Below the pieces are notes generated by a model. That model saw only the letters and a program-made list of their open reading frames with translations. It did no database searches and was not told the DNA's origin. From positions 124,001-188,000 of the forward strand of contig JAFTJZ010000026.1 in assembly GCA_017456145.1 (NCBI GenBank): a stretch of DNA of 64,000 nucleotides, written 5' to 3'. The first letter of the stretch is position 1, and every line of letters starts with the position of its first letter. This DNA is from Clostridia bacterium (GTDB lineage Bacteria; Bacillota; Clostridia; Oscillospirales; CAG-272). The position numbers were made by a program, and so were the translations under genes. Shown here piece after piece: positions 46,566-54,193 of this stretch.

Positions 46566-47642
46566 ATGGATAAAAAGAGAGTAGGTATCGTTGGTGCGAC
46601 CGGCATGGTCGGTCAGAGATTTTTGACCTTGCTGGACGGTCACCCTTATTTTGAAGTGACTGCTCTGGTTGCAAGCCCCCGCACAGCGGGAAAGCCTTAT
46701 TGTGAGGCGGTCGGTGACAGATGGAAGATGACAACACCCATCCCCGAGAGCATGAAGGATATGATCGTTATGGATTCCACCGACATCGCAGCAGTCAAAG
46801 AGAAGGTCGATTTCGTTTTCTGCGCCGTTGATATGAAGAAGGATGAGGTCAAGGCTTTGGAGGAGGCATATGCCAAGGCGGAAATTCCCGTGGTTTCCAA
46901 CAATTCTGCAAACCGCTGGACACCCGATGTGCCCATGATCATTCCCGAGATCAATGACGATCACCTCGCCGTCATCGAGGCACAGAAAAAGAGACTTGGC
47001 ACCAAGCGCGGCTTTATTGCCGTCAAGCCCAACTGCTCCATCCAGTCCTACGTTCCCGCACTGACCCCTCTGCGTGAGTACGGCATTGAGTTGGTTGTCG
47101 CAACGACCTATCAGGCAATTTCCGGTGCGGGTAAGACCTTCAAGGATTGGCCCGAGATGATCGACAACGTCATTCCTTACCTCGGCGGCGAGGAAGAGAA
47201 GAGCGAGCAGGAGCCCTTGCGTGTCTGGGGCAAGGTTGAAAACGGCGAGATCATTAAGACCGATGCACCCTTAATCACCACGCAGTGCATCCGTGTTCCC
47301 GTTTCCGACGGCCACACCGCGGCTGTGTTTGTCAAGTTTAAGAATAAGCCCACCAAGGAGCAGATTCTTGAGGCTTGGAAAAACTTCTCCGGTAAGCCTC
47401 AGGAGTTGGGGCTGCCCCACGCTCCCGAGCAGTTTATCACCTACTTTGAGGAAGACAACCGTCCTCAGGCTGCTCTTGACCGCGATATCTACGGCGGCAT
47501 GGGCGTGACAGTTGGCAGATTGCGCGAGGATACTTACTTTGACTATAAGTTTGTCTGCCTTTCCCACAACACGCTGCGCGGCGCTGCCGGCGGAGGACTT
47601 CTCACCGCAGAGCTGCTGTACCGTTTGGGATATTTTGATTGA
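46566..47642 (+). CDS. asd: aspartate-semialdehyde dehydrogenase
   Basis: 358 aa from the ATG at 46566; the frame is open upstream in the leader only. It reduces aspartyl phosphate to aspartate semialdehyde, feeding lysine/diaminopimelate, threonine and methionine. The NADP-binding loop is GIVGATGMVGQRFLTLL, and the catalytic Cys157 lies in VKPNCSIQSY. Length and motifs place it in the archaeal/fungal-like Asd branch rather than the E. coli or Bacillus branches. It is monocistronic, between repeat copies B and C. Confidence 0.93.
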   Translation: MDKKRVGIVGATGMVGQRFLTLLDGHPYFEVTALVASPRTAGKPYCEAVGDRWKMTTPIPESMKDMIVMDSTDIAAVKEKVDFVFCAVDMKKDEVKALEEAYAKAEIPVVSNNSANRWTPDVPMIIPEINDDHLAVIEAQKKRLGTKRGFIAVKPNCSIQSYVPALTPLREYGIELVVATTYQAISGAGKTFKDWPEMIDNVIPYLGGEEEKSEQEPLRVWGKVENGEIIKTDAPLITTQCIRVPVSDGHTAAVFVKFKNKPTKEQILEAWKNFSGKPQELGLPHAPEQFITYFEEDNRPQAALDRDIYGGMGVTVGRLREDTYFDYKFVCLSHNTLRGAAGGGLLTAELLYRLGYFD

Positions 47643-47651
47643 TAAAAATTC

Positions 47652-47787
47652 GGGGCTGCGTCACTGGCGCAGCCCCATTTTCATAAAAGCCGACGGTAGG
47701 CCTTTATCTGGAGCTTTATTTTTTTCTGAAAAGCAAAAACGACGGAGTGAGAATCAAATGCCTTTTGCATTTGTCTCACTTTTTTTA
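47652..47787 (+). repeat. dispersed two-hairpin repeat, copy C, and asd terminator
   Basis: Hairpin 1 GGGGCTGCG/CGCAGCCCC (47652-47676), then AAGCCGACGGTAGGCC, then hairpin 2 AGTGAGA..CAAATGC/GCATTTG..CTCACT (47747-47779) followed by seven T residues to 47787. Hairpin 2 is a complete rho-independent terminator for asd. It lacks the GCGGTGTTCAGCCGC segment of copies A and B. Confidence 0.85.
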
Positions 47788-47852
47788 CGGAAGATTAAAA
47801 AGTGGGGAGCCGATGATTGCGAAACCGGCTCCCCGAATGGAGGTTTTTCGAT

Positions 47853-48062
47853 TCAGTTTTTGTTGGATTGCTCGGTTTCGTCGCAATGGCAGTCTGAACC
47901 GCAATTGCCGCATGAACCGCTGCATTTTCCTGAGCTGCAGGAGGAACTGTCGGGGCAACCGATGCACTTCTTGCCGCTCTTTTTTGCTTTGATGATATAA
48001 GCGGTAGCACCGCCCACGATCAAAGCGATGATCAATACTACGATAATATCAACAGGTCCCAT
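47853..48062 (-). CDS. FeoB-associated Cys-rich membrane protein
   Basis: About 69 aa from the ATG at 48062 (AAAGG 11 nt upstream). One membrane helix (about 4-26: VDIIVVLIIALIVGGATAYII) precedes a basic turn and a cysteine-rich tail with CIGCPDSSSCSSGKC, then CGNC and DCHCD. This matches the FeoB_associated family, small proteins linked to feoB in Firmicutes, with a possible iron-delivery or FeoC-like role that is not proven. It lies 37 bp downstream of feoB in the same direction. Confidence 0.88.
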   Translation of the reverse strand: MGPVDIIVVLIIALIVGGATAYIIKAKKSGKKCIGCPDSSSCSSGKCSGSCGNCGSDCHCDETEQSNKN

Positions 48063-48099
48063 GTGTGATGCCACCTTTCTGTGTAGCGTTGTTTTCGGA

Positions 48100-50160
48100 T
48101 TACGCGGTAAGCGCGTACTCGTTCTTCAGCTCTTTATTCTTCTTGATGATCAGGGCTGCGATGATCACAGCGATCACTGCTACGATGGCCCAGCCAACGA
48201 TCGGCATCCAAGCAGAGCCAAAGCTGCCGCCGGTGAACAGCGTACCGAAGAAGAAGGTCAAGAAACCGATGGAATAACCGACTGCAAACTGCAGACCGAT
48301 GCCGGCCCAGAGCCACTTGCGGCTCTTGATCTCGGAGTTCATAGCACCGATAGCTGCAAAGCAGGGAGGTGTGAAGAGGTTGAACATCAGGAATGCAAGT
48401 GCTGCGACAGCAACCATGGCACCACCGCTGCCGGTGCCGAAGGCGGTAGCAATTTCAGAGACGTTCGCGCCCTCAGCAACGACTGTATCAAAGTCAAGGC
48501 TGATCAGGTGAGAGATGCCAAAGCAAACGGCCAGAGTACCAACGACGTTCTCCTTGGCGATAAAGCCGGTGATGGCTGCTGCAGCGAGCTGCCAGGAAAC
48601 GTAGCCGATAATGGGAGCAAATATGTAAGCAAAGGGAGTTGCGATGGTTGCAAGGATAGAGGTGTTCTCCATACCCTCCTCAACGACCTGGAAGCTCCAG
48701 TTGAAGGTTTGCATCAGGTGCACAACGAAGTTACAAACCAGAATGATGGTACCTGCCTTAACGATGTAAGCCCACCCGCGCTGGCACATGGACTTGAGGG
48801 CCTTCAGGAAACTGGGTGCCTTGTACTCGGGCAGCTCAATGATGAAGAAGGACTTTCTGTTCTTGTGACCGGTCAGCTTATTGACAAGCAGGGCGCACAG
48901 AAGGATCAGGGCAATACCAACGAAATACATCAGCGTGCTGACCCAAGAGGCATTGGCGAAGAAGGTGCCGACAAAAAGGATGATGACAGGCATTTTTGCA
49001 CCGCAAGGCATGAAGGGCGTCAGCATAGCCGTGGCTCTGCGCTCGCGTTCGTTGCGGATGGTGCGGCAAGCCATGACACCGGGGATGGCACAGCCAGTAC
49101 CGATGACAAAGGGAATAACCGATTTACCGGAGAGACCAACCTTCTTGAAGATGGGATCAAGAACAACGGTAGCACGTGCCATGTAACCGCAATCCTCAAG
49201 CAGAGCGATCAGGAAATACATGACCATGACCAAGGGCAAGAATCCGACAACGGCACCGACACCGCCGATAATACCGTCGACAATGATCGAGGCGAGCAGG
49301 GGATTTGCATTCTCAAGCAGCCCTGCGACCCATTCACTGAACATCTCGATAAGGGAAACAAGACCGGGAATGACCGTTCCGTTCTCAAACTCATAGCCCT
49401 CGGCGATCCAAGCACCCAGCCATGTCTGCGAGATGTGGAACACGAGGAACATCACAACGGCGAAGATCGGAATACCGAGCCATTTGTTGGTGATCACGGC
49501 ATCGATCTTATCCTGGAAGTTCTTTTCTTTGGTAAGTACCTTACGTGTTTCGACCTCTTTGACAATCTTGTTGACAAAATCGAAACGGGCTCTGTCGGCA
49601 GTCTCAACGACCTTCTTGTCGGTCAAATCAATGTCACCCTGATGATAGGGAGCATTCTGACCCTTGCCGATCACCGCTACAGCGGCGGCGACGACGTCCT
49701 TCAGACCCTCCGCAGAGGTGGAAATGGTCTCGACGACAGGACAGTTCAGCTTTGCGCTGAGTGCGGCAACGTCGATCTTGTTTTCCTTTTTCTTGTTGAT
49801 GTCGGTCTTGTTGAGCGCGACGACAACGGGAATTCCCAACTCAAGCAGCTGCGTCGTGAAGAAGAGGCTGCGGGAGAGGTTGGTTGCATCGACGATGTTG
49901 ATGATGGCATCGGGATGCTCGTTTTTGACGTAAGAGCTGGTGATACTCTCCTCGGAAGTGAAGGGAGACATGGAATAAGCACCCGGTAAATCCACCGCGA
50001 TCAGATCATCGCTGCCTCCGTAATAGTTCTTTTTGATGGGATGCTCCTTCTTTTCAACGGTAACACCTGCCCAGTTGCCGACTTTCTCATTGCGTCCGGT
50101 CAAGGCGTTGTACATGGTGGTTTTTCCGCTGTTTGGATTGCCTGTCAGTGCAATTCTCAT
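48100..50160 (-). CDS. feoB: ferrous iron transporter FeoB
   Basis: 686 aa. FeoB imports Fe2+ across the membrane with a G-protein-like N-terminus. The NFeoB domain has ALTGNPNSGKTTMYNALTG (G1), a switch with GNWAGVTVEKKE, DLPGAYSM (G3) and NKTD (G4). About eight to ten membrane helices follow, with two Gate motifs, including CGAKMPVIILF and the related Gate region around VIPFVIGTGCAIPGVMA. The ATG follows AAGGAGAGTTTTCC. It has its own promoter next to a palindromic operator and is followed by the FeoB-associated gene. Confidence 0.97.
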   Translation of the reverse strand: MRIALTGNPNSGKTTMYNALTGRNEKVGNWAGVTVEKKEHPIKKNYYGGSDDLIAVDLPGAYSMSPFTSEESITSSYVKNEHPDAIINIVDATNLSRSLFFTTQLLELGIPVVVALNKTDINKKKENKIDVAALSAKLNCPVVETISTSAEGLKDVVAAAVAVIGKGQNAPYHQGDIDLTDKKVVETADRARFDFVNKIVKEVETRKVLTKEKNFQDKIDAVITNKWLGIPIFAVVMFLVFHISQTWLGAWIAEGYEFENGTVIPGLVSLIEMFSEWVAGLLENANPLLASIIVDGIIGGVGAVVGFLPLVMVMYFLIALLEDCGYMARATVVLDPIFKKVGLSGKSVIPFVIGTGCAIPGVMACRTIRNERERRATAMLTPFMPCGAKMPVIILFVGTFFANASWVSTLMYFVGIALILLCALLVNKLTGHKNRKSFFIIELPEYKAPSFLKALKSMCQRGWAYIVKAGTIILVCNFVVHLMQTFNWSFQVVEEGMENTSILATIATPFAYIFAPIIGYVSWQLAAAAITGFIAKENVVGTLAVCFGISHLISLDFDTVVAEGANVSEIATAFGTGSGGAMVAVAALAFLMFNLFTPPCFAAIGAMNSEIKSRKWLWAGIGLQFAVGYSIGFLTFFFGTLFTGGSFGSAWMPIVGWAIVAVIAVIIAALIIKKNKELKNEYALTA

Positions 50161-50193
50161 GGAAAACTCTCCTTTTTCTTAAGTGATAATTTT

Positions 50194-50222
50194 ATTTTAA
50201 CAGCAGGGGCTGTAAAATACAA
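50194..50222 (-). promoter_or_regulatory. feoB promoter
   Basis: On the minus strand, TTGTAT (50217-50222), a 17-bp spacer and TAAAAT (50194-50199). An operator-like palindrome sits immediately upstream of the -35 (50231-50247). Confidence 0.65.
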
Positions 50223-50229
50223 GGTTGGG

Positions 50230-50247
50230 AGTTAGCGTTCGCTAACC
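50230..50247. promoter_or_regulatory. palindromic operator 1 (feoB side)
   Basis: AGTTAGC-GTTC-GCTAACC. It has the same half-sites and 4-bp centre as operator 2 at 50533. GGTTAG/CTAACC half-sites resemble DtxR/IdeR-type iron-repressor sites, so an iron-dependent repressor is the probable ligand. Confidence 0.75.
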
Positions 50248-50254
50248 AATGGCC

Positions 50255-50280
50255 AAAAAATAATCCGTAGATTATTTTTT
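50255..50280 (-). terminator. feoA terminator
   Basis: On the minus strand, an 11-bp stem (50270-50280 with 50255-50265, AAAAAATAATC against GATTATTTTTT) directly after the feoA stop, ending in TTTTTT. It separates feoA from the feoB promoter. Confidence 0.7.
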
Positions 50281-50492
50281 TAGATTTTGATTGCTGCAGC
50301 GAGATCGCTGTCAATGGTGTAACGACCATCCTTAATGGAGACGACGCAAGCATGCTTTTTATGTGCGATCACAGTGATCGGCTCACCTGCGTAGCACCCC
50401 AGAGTGAAGAGAAACGAATTCAGCTCTTCATCATCGGTTTCGATCGACTGAATGATATATTCTTTTCCTTCTTCAGCCGTACGCAAATCCAT
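50280..50492 (-). CDS. feoA: FeoA, SH3-like partner of FeoB
   Basis: 70 aa, a single SH3-like beta-barrel of the FeoA family, thought to support FeoB GTPase or assembly in the cytoplasm. Visible segments: DLRTAEEGKEYIIQSIETDD, LFTLGCYAGEPITVI with the conserved G-x-G/P turn, and RYTIDSDLAAAIKI at the end, where an A-x-I tail is conserved. It is upstream of feoB (gap about 120 bp), under a consensus promoter with an operator at the start site. Confidence 0.9.
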   Translation of the reverse strand: MDLRTAEEGKEYIIQSIETDDEELNSFLFTLGCYAGEPITVIAHKKHACVVSIKDGRYTIDSDLAAAIKI

Positions 50493-50532
50493 AATCAGTC
50501 ACCTCAATTTTTGAAATCATGATGGGGCTTTC

Positions 50533-50550
50533 GGTTAGCGCGGGCTAACC
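50533..50550. promoter_or_regulatory. palindromic operator 2 (feoA side)
   Basis: GGTTAGC-GCGG-GCTAACC. It lies just downstream of the feoA -10 box, at the predicted transcription start, the place where a repressor would block polymerase. Confidence 0.8.
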
Positions 50551-50564
50551 ATCAATCCTTAAAT

Positions 50565-50593
50565 ATTATACCCCCAAAATGGTGATTTGTCAA
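50565..50593 (-). promoter_or_regulatory. feoA promoter
   Basis: On the minus strand, TTGACA (50588-50593), a 17-bp spacer and TATAAT (50565-50570), perfect consensus. Confidence 0.88.
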
Positions 50594-50733
50594 TACTCTT
50601 TTGAAATTTGTTTAAAATTTGGGAAATAGCACAGGAATTGATTTTCCAAACTTGGGATATTGTAAAAATTGCGCATGAAATCTCGGGTGATGCGAAAAAA
50701 TATAAAGAAATTCAAAAAAAGAGAAAAAACACC

Positions 50734-50762
50734 TTGACTTTTATTCGGGATTGTGTTAAAAT
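50734..50762 (+). promoter_or_regulatory. thiT promoter
   Basis: TTGACT (50734-50739), a 17-bp spacer and TAAAAT (50757-50762), about 20 bp before the TPP riboswitch. Confidence 0.8.
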
Positions 50763-50781
50763 ATGTCGAACCGCATAAAAA

Positions 50782-50858
50782 TAGGGGTGCTGGAAACGGC
50801 TGAGATGGGAGAGATCCCGAACCCTAAACCTGATACGGATAATGCCGGCGTAGGGAGA
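50782..50858 (+). promoter_or_regulatory. TPP (THI-box) riboswitch
   Basis: The conserved core is easy to read: GGGGTGC, GGCTGAGA, then CCCGAACCC and ACCTGAT..GGATAATGCCGGCG..AGGGA. It senses thiamine pyrophosphate. A downstream hairpin CCGCACG/CGTGCGG (50907-50927) followed by TTACTTTATTTTT, just before the thiT ribosome binding site CGGAGGTG, is the likely expression platform (terminator or sequestering stem). A reading frame starting at 50763 is an artefact across this RNA. Confidence 0.95.
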
Positions 50859-50954
50859 TTTTTGAGAAGGATTTACAGTCGCGAATGTAAGCTGAAACGT
50901 AATCTGCCGCACGGAGTTTTCGTGCGGTTACTTTATTTTTCGGAGGTGTTTGCT

Positions 50955-51635
50955 ATGGAAGCGAACCTGAAAACGAGGCGGCTGACCGTCTCGGCTATGA
51001 TGATCGCCATTGCGACGGCTATGTCCTTTCTTTGTTCGGTCATCCCATTCCTGAACCAGCTCTTTGGCGGTTCATTTACCTTTGGCAGTATGATCTGTAT
51101 TGTCATCGTATCGTATATGTTCGGTGTGCGCTGGGGTGTCTTTACCGGCGTGGTCTATGCGGTATTACAGATGTTGCTCGGTCATGGCACCATCGTTGCG
51201 CTGTTCACCCCAACGGATGACAGCTATATGGGGCTTGGCGTTGCACTTTTGGTCTGCCTGATCGATTATCTGCTGGCTTATACCGTGCTCGGGCTTGGCG
51301 GTATCTTCCGTCATCGGGTCAAAGGAAAGGGAATGGCGATGTGCCTTGGCAGCATTGTTGCTCTTTTTGCACGGTATCTGTGCCATATTGTTTCCGGTGC
51401 GCTGTTTTACGGCTTGTGGGCGGAATGGTTTTTCACGCAGGAGGGAATATATGATCTTTTCGGTGAGTGGGTGCTTTCGACCTTCAGCGGCGCATCGTTG
51501 TCGATCATTTATTCGATCGTATATAACGGTATGTACATGATCCCGGAGATCATCCTGACAGCCGTTCTTGCCTTTGTTCTGGCTCGTATTCCGCAGATTC
51601 GTGTTCTGCCGACCGAGGCGATTCACGAGGCATAA
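50955..51635 (+). CDS. thiT: thiamine ECF transporter S component ThiT
   Basis: 226 aa from the ATG at 50955, 8 nt after CGGAGG. ThiT is the membrane-embedded thiamine-binding subunit of an energy-coupling-factor transporter; the shared EcfAAT subunits are elsewhere. There are six membrane helices (for example ISMVCIV-like region MICIVIVSYMFGVRWGVFTG, and YTVLGLGGIF). Conserved ThiT residues are seen in FGVRWGVFTGVVYAVLQML and AEWFFT / SIVYNGMYMIPE. Control by the TPP riboswitch directly upstream supports the assignment. A terminator follows. Confidence 0.93.
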   Translation: MEANLKTRRLTVSAMMIAIATAMSFLCSVIPFLNQLFGGSFTFGSMICIVIVSYMFGVRWGVFTGVVYAVLQMLLGHGTIVALFTPTDDSYMGLGVALLVCLIDYLLAYTVLGLGGIFRHRVKGKGMAMCLGSIVALFARYLCHIVSGALFYGLWAEWFFTQEGIYDLFGEWVLSTFSGASLSIIYSIVYNGMYMIPEIILTAVLAFVLARIPQIRVLPTEAIHEA

Positions 51636-51653
51636 TTGACAGATCATGAAAAG

Positions 51654-51700
51654 AAACGGTGGGAATCGCCCTTTATCGGGGGATCAACCCACCGTTTTTA
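51654..51700 (+). terminator. thiT terminator
   Basis: Stem AAACGGTGGG/CCCACCGTTT (51654-51663 with 51688-51697), with a small inner hairpin in the loop, then TTTTTATT. Nothing else is visible until the rsmE promoter. Confidence 0.88.
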
Positions 51701-51861
51701 TTATGATTTTCGGCATATCGCACGAAGGCTTTGAACATTTTTTCCTTGAATCAATCGGATGGTGCACATTTTCTTTCGGTGTTTTGCCATGCAAAACGGG
51801 GAAAAATAAGAATAAATTGTAAACATTGTAGGTTTTCAGAGCAGAATTTACAAAAAAGGGT

Positions 51862-51890
51862 TTGACAAATTGGGCATAATGTTGTATAAT
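51862..51890 (+). promoter_or_regulatory. rsmE promoter
   Basis: TTGACA (51862-51867), a 17-bp spacer and TATAAT (51885-51890). Confidence 0.88.
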
Positions 51891-51963
51891 ACATCTGTGA
51901 AACATGACCAATCGGTAAATCCACGCGTTTTCATCTTTTGTTTTGGTGAAGGAAAGGATCGGT

Positions 51964-52716
51964 ATGCCTCGCTTTTTTGTCAGAAAAGAGCAAATTGACG
52001 ACACAATCGTGCACATACACGGTGACGATGCACATCATATTGCTCGCTCTCTTCGCATGGCGGTGGGAGAGAGGATCACCGTCTGCGATATGCAGAGAAC
52101 CGAATATCTTTGTGAGCTGTGCAGCTTTGACGGGGAGAGAGAGGTGTGCGCCCGCATCATTTCATCTCAGGTCATGAATACCGAGCCGCCCTTTGCCGCA
52201 CACTTATATCAGGCACTTCCCAAGGGGGACAAGCTTGACACCGTCATCCAAAAGGCGGTGGAATGCGGTGTGGCGAGCGTAACGCCGTTTGAGAGCGAGC
52301 GCTGTGTCGTCCGCTGCAAGCCGGAGCAGGAAGAGAAGAGGACGGAACGGCGCCGTCGTATCGCGGCGGAGGCTGCCAAGCAGTGTGGGCGGGGATGTAT
52401 TCCCGAGGTTCTACCAACCTGTGATTTTGATCAGATGCTGCGCCGTGCCGCTGCTGTGGATCTCCCGATTTTTTGTTATGAGGGTGACGATACCGTACCG
52501 CTGCGTACGCTCCTGCGCCCACATCTGGCGCAGCTGCAGGGAAGTACCCCTTCGGTTTCCGTGGTCATCGGCAGTGAGGGGGGGTTCTCCCAAAGGGAGG
52601 CGGCCTTGGCGCGCGAGATGGGCTTTTTAATGGCGGGTCTTGGGCAGCGTATCCTTAGGACGGAAACCGCATCGTCCTTTGTTCTCAGTGCTCTTGTTTA
52701 TGAGCTGGAGTTGTAA
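51964..52716 (+). CDS. rsmE: 16S rRNA (uracil-1498-N3)-methyltransferase
   Basis: 250 aa from the ATG at 51964 (GAAAGGATCGGT). RsmE methylates U1498 using SAM. An N-terminal PUA-like domain (about 1-70: RFFVRKEQIDDTIVHIHGDDAHHIARSLRM) and the SPOUT domain with LPKGDKLDTVIQKAVECGVASVTPF, VVIGSEGGFSQREAALAREMGF and LGQRILRTETASSFVLSALVYEL. The usual partner prmA is absent; the gene is monocistronic. Confidence 0.95.
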   Translation: MPRFFVRKEQIDDTIVHIHGDDAHHIARSLRMAVGERITVCDMQRTEYLCELCSFDGEREVCARIISSQVMNTEPPFAAHLYQALPKGDKLDTVIQKAVECGVASVTPFESERCVVRCKPEQEEKRTERRRRIAAEAAKQCGRGCIPEVLPTCDFDQMLRRAAAVDLPIFCYEGDDTVPLRTLLRPHLAQLQGSTPSVSVVIGSEGGFSQREAALAREMGFLMAGLGQRILRTETASSFVLSALVYELEL

Positions 52717-52802
52717 TTTCAGCATCCTTACGAATTGACGGCAATTGAGATAAAAAAAACGAAAAAAATCGAGTTTTTTTATAAAAAAGATGGAATTCCC
52801 TA

Positions 52803-52831
52803 TTGAAATTTCACAAAAAATGTGGTAGAAT
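52803..52831 (+). promoter_or_regulatory. promoter of the PucR-type regulator
   Basis: TTGAAA (52803-52808), a 17-bp spacer and TAGAAT (52826-52831), 55 bp before the start. Confidence 0.7.
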
Positions 52832-52885
52832 ATAGGGCAGTATATACAAACCCAGTTCCAAATACATATACAGGAGAGGAAAACT

Positions 52886-53971
52886 ATGTCAAACAGATTA
52901 TTTCAGGGTGTCATCCATCAGATGAAGGATGCGGTTGATCGCGTGATCGGTGTAATTGACGAGAACGGCGTGATCATCGCTTGCTCTGAGCTGGTAAAGA
53001 TCGGTGAGATCCGCCAGGGCGTGCGCGACGAGCTCGCGTATACCTCGGACATGATCGCTGCGGGTGGCTACACCTACCGTCCCATTGCCGGTAACTCCAA
53101 GGCGGAGTATATCGTTTTTGTGGAGGGTGAGGATAAGACCGCCGAGAAGACCTCCAAAATGCTTGCGATTGCACTCAGCAATATCAAAAACTTGTACGAT
53201 GAAAAGTATGACAAGGGTTCATTTATCAAGAATATCATTCTGGATAATATTCTGCCCAGTGATATTTACATCAAGAGCAAGGAGCTGCATTTCAATACCG
53301 AGGAGACCCGCGTTGTCTTCCTGATCAAATTCTTCGGAAAAACCGACGTACTGCCCTTTGAAATGCTGCAGAATATGTTTCCCGATAAGACTCGCGACTA
53401 CGTGATCAGTGCAAGCGAGCATGACATCGTGCTGGTCAAGGACATTAAGCCCGATACCGATTCCCGCGATATCGATCGCATCGCTACCAACATTGCCGAT
53501 ACGCTCAGCTCCGAGTTCTATACCAAGGTTTCCATCGGTATTTCGACCATCGTCGATAATATCAAGGATCTGGCAAGAGCTTATAAAGAGGCGCAGGTCG
53601 CGCTGGAGGTCGGCAAGGTATTTGAGACCGAGAAGAATATCATCAATTATGAAAATCTCGGCATCGGTCGTCTGATTTATCAGCTGCCTACCACGCTTTG
53701 TGATATGTTTTTGCAGGAGGTCTTCAAGAGAGGCTCGCTGGAATCTCTGGACCGTGAGACGCTGATGACCATTCAGTGTTTCTTTGAGAACAACCTCAAC
53801 GTTTCCGAAACGTCGCGTAAGCTGTTTGTTCACCGTAACACTCTGGTCTACCGTCTGGAAAAGATCCGCAAGCTGACCGGGCTTGATCTGCGTGAATTTG
53901 AGCACGCGATCACCTTCAAGGTCGCTTTGATGGTCAAGAAATATCTTGGCTCCAAGCCTTCCAAATTCTGA
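52886..53971 (+). CDS. PucR/CdaR-family transcriptional regulator
   Basis: 361 aa. An N-terminal CdaR-like sensory part (about 1-105: FQGVIHQMKDAVDRVIGVIDENGVIIACS) precedes a GGDEF-like middle (about 130-260) seen in sugar-diacid and PucR regulators, and a C-terminal PucR helix-turn-helix (about 295-355: LMTIQCFFENNLNVSETSRKLFVHRNTLVYRLEKIRKLTGLDL in essence). Such proteins bind DNA through the C-terminal HTH and respond to small organic acids or purine-pathway signals. The ligand is not apparent here. AGGAGAGG precedes the start. It is monocistronic, followed by a 220-bp hairpin-rich intergenic region. Confidence 0.86.
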   Translation: MSNRLFQGVIHQMKDAVDRVIGVIDENGVIIACSELVKIGEIRQGVRDELAYTSDMIAAGGYTYRPIAGNSKAEYIVFVEGEDKTAEKTSKMLAIALSNIKNLYDEKYDKGSFIKNIILDNILPSDIYIKSKELHFNTEETRVVFLIKFFGKTDVLPFEMLQNMFPDKTRDYVISASEHDIVLVKDIKPDTDSRDIDRIATNIADTLSSEFYTKVSIGISTIVDNIKDLARAYKEAQVALEVGKVFETEKNIINYENLGIGRLIYQLPTTLCDMFLQEVFKRGSLESLDRETLMTIQCFFENNLNVSETSRKLFVHRNTLVYRLEKIRKLTGLDLREFEHAITFKVALMVKKYLGSKPSKF

Positions 53972-54193
53972 TTATTTACGGTTTTATACATAAGCCGTTC
54001 CCGCATTGTCATTTTGATCTTCGTCTGCTTTGATGTGCGCCGTTCCTGTCATGGCAGGGATGTTGCGTGGGCTGTCGCACGACCTTTTGCTTGTGCGCCA
54101 GCCCATTCGCGTGCGTATACGGTTTTATGCGCGTGATGATGTTGCCGTGTGCATACGGCGAAAGTTGATGAAATAAATTGTAAACGAGGATTT
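53972..54193 (+). other. hairpin-rich intergenic region before the S41 protease gene
   Basis: No gene found. Hairpins: ACGG..CCGT (53978-53998), CCTG/CAGG (about 54045-54060), and a strong TGGGCTGtCGCAC/GTGCGcCAGCCCA (54068-54080 with 54093-54105). GCGTATACGG and CCGTGTGCATAC near 54112-54156 may pair. There is no T-tract, so it is not a standard terminator. It may be a structured 5' leader for the protease gene. Confidence 0.45.

Noticed and set aside
48028-49989. 653-codon rightward open frame
   Set aside because: Antisense shadow of feoB; composition is His/Asp/Gly-rich in the manner of reverse-complemented GC-balanced genes, with no known motif.
50763-50954. Extended N-terminus for ThiT from an upstream ATG
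   Set aside because: This stretch is the TPP riboswitch and its expression platform; the ATG at 50955 has a proper ribosome binding site and matches ThiT length.
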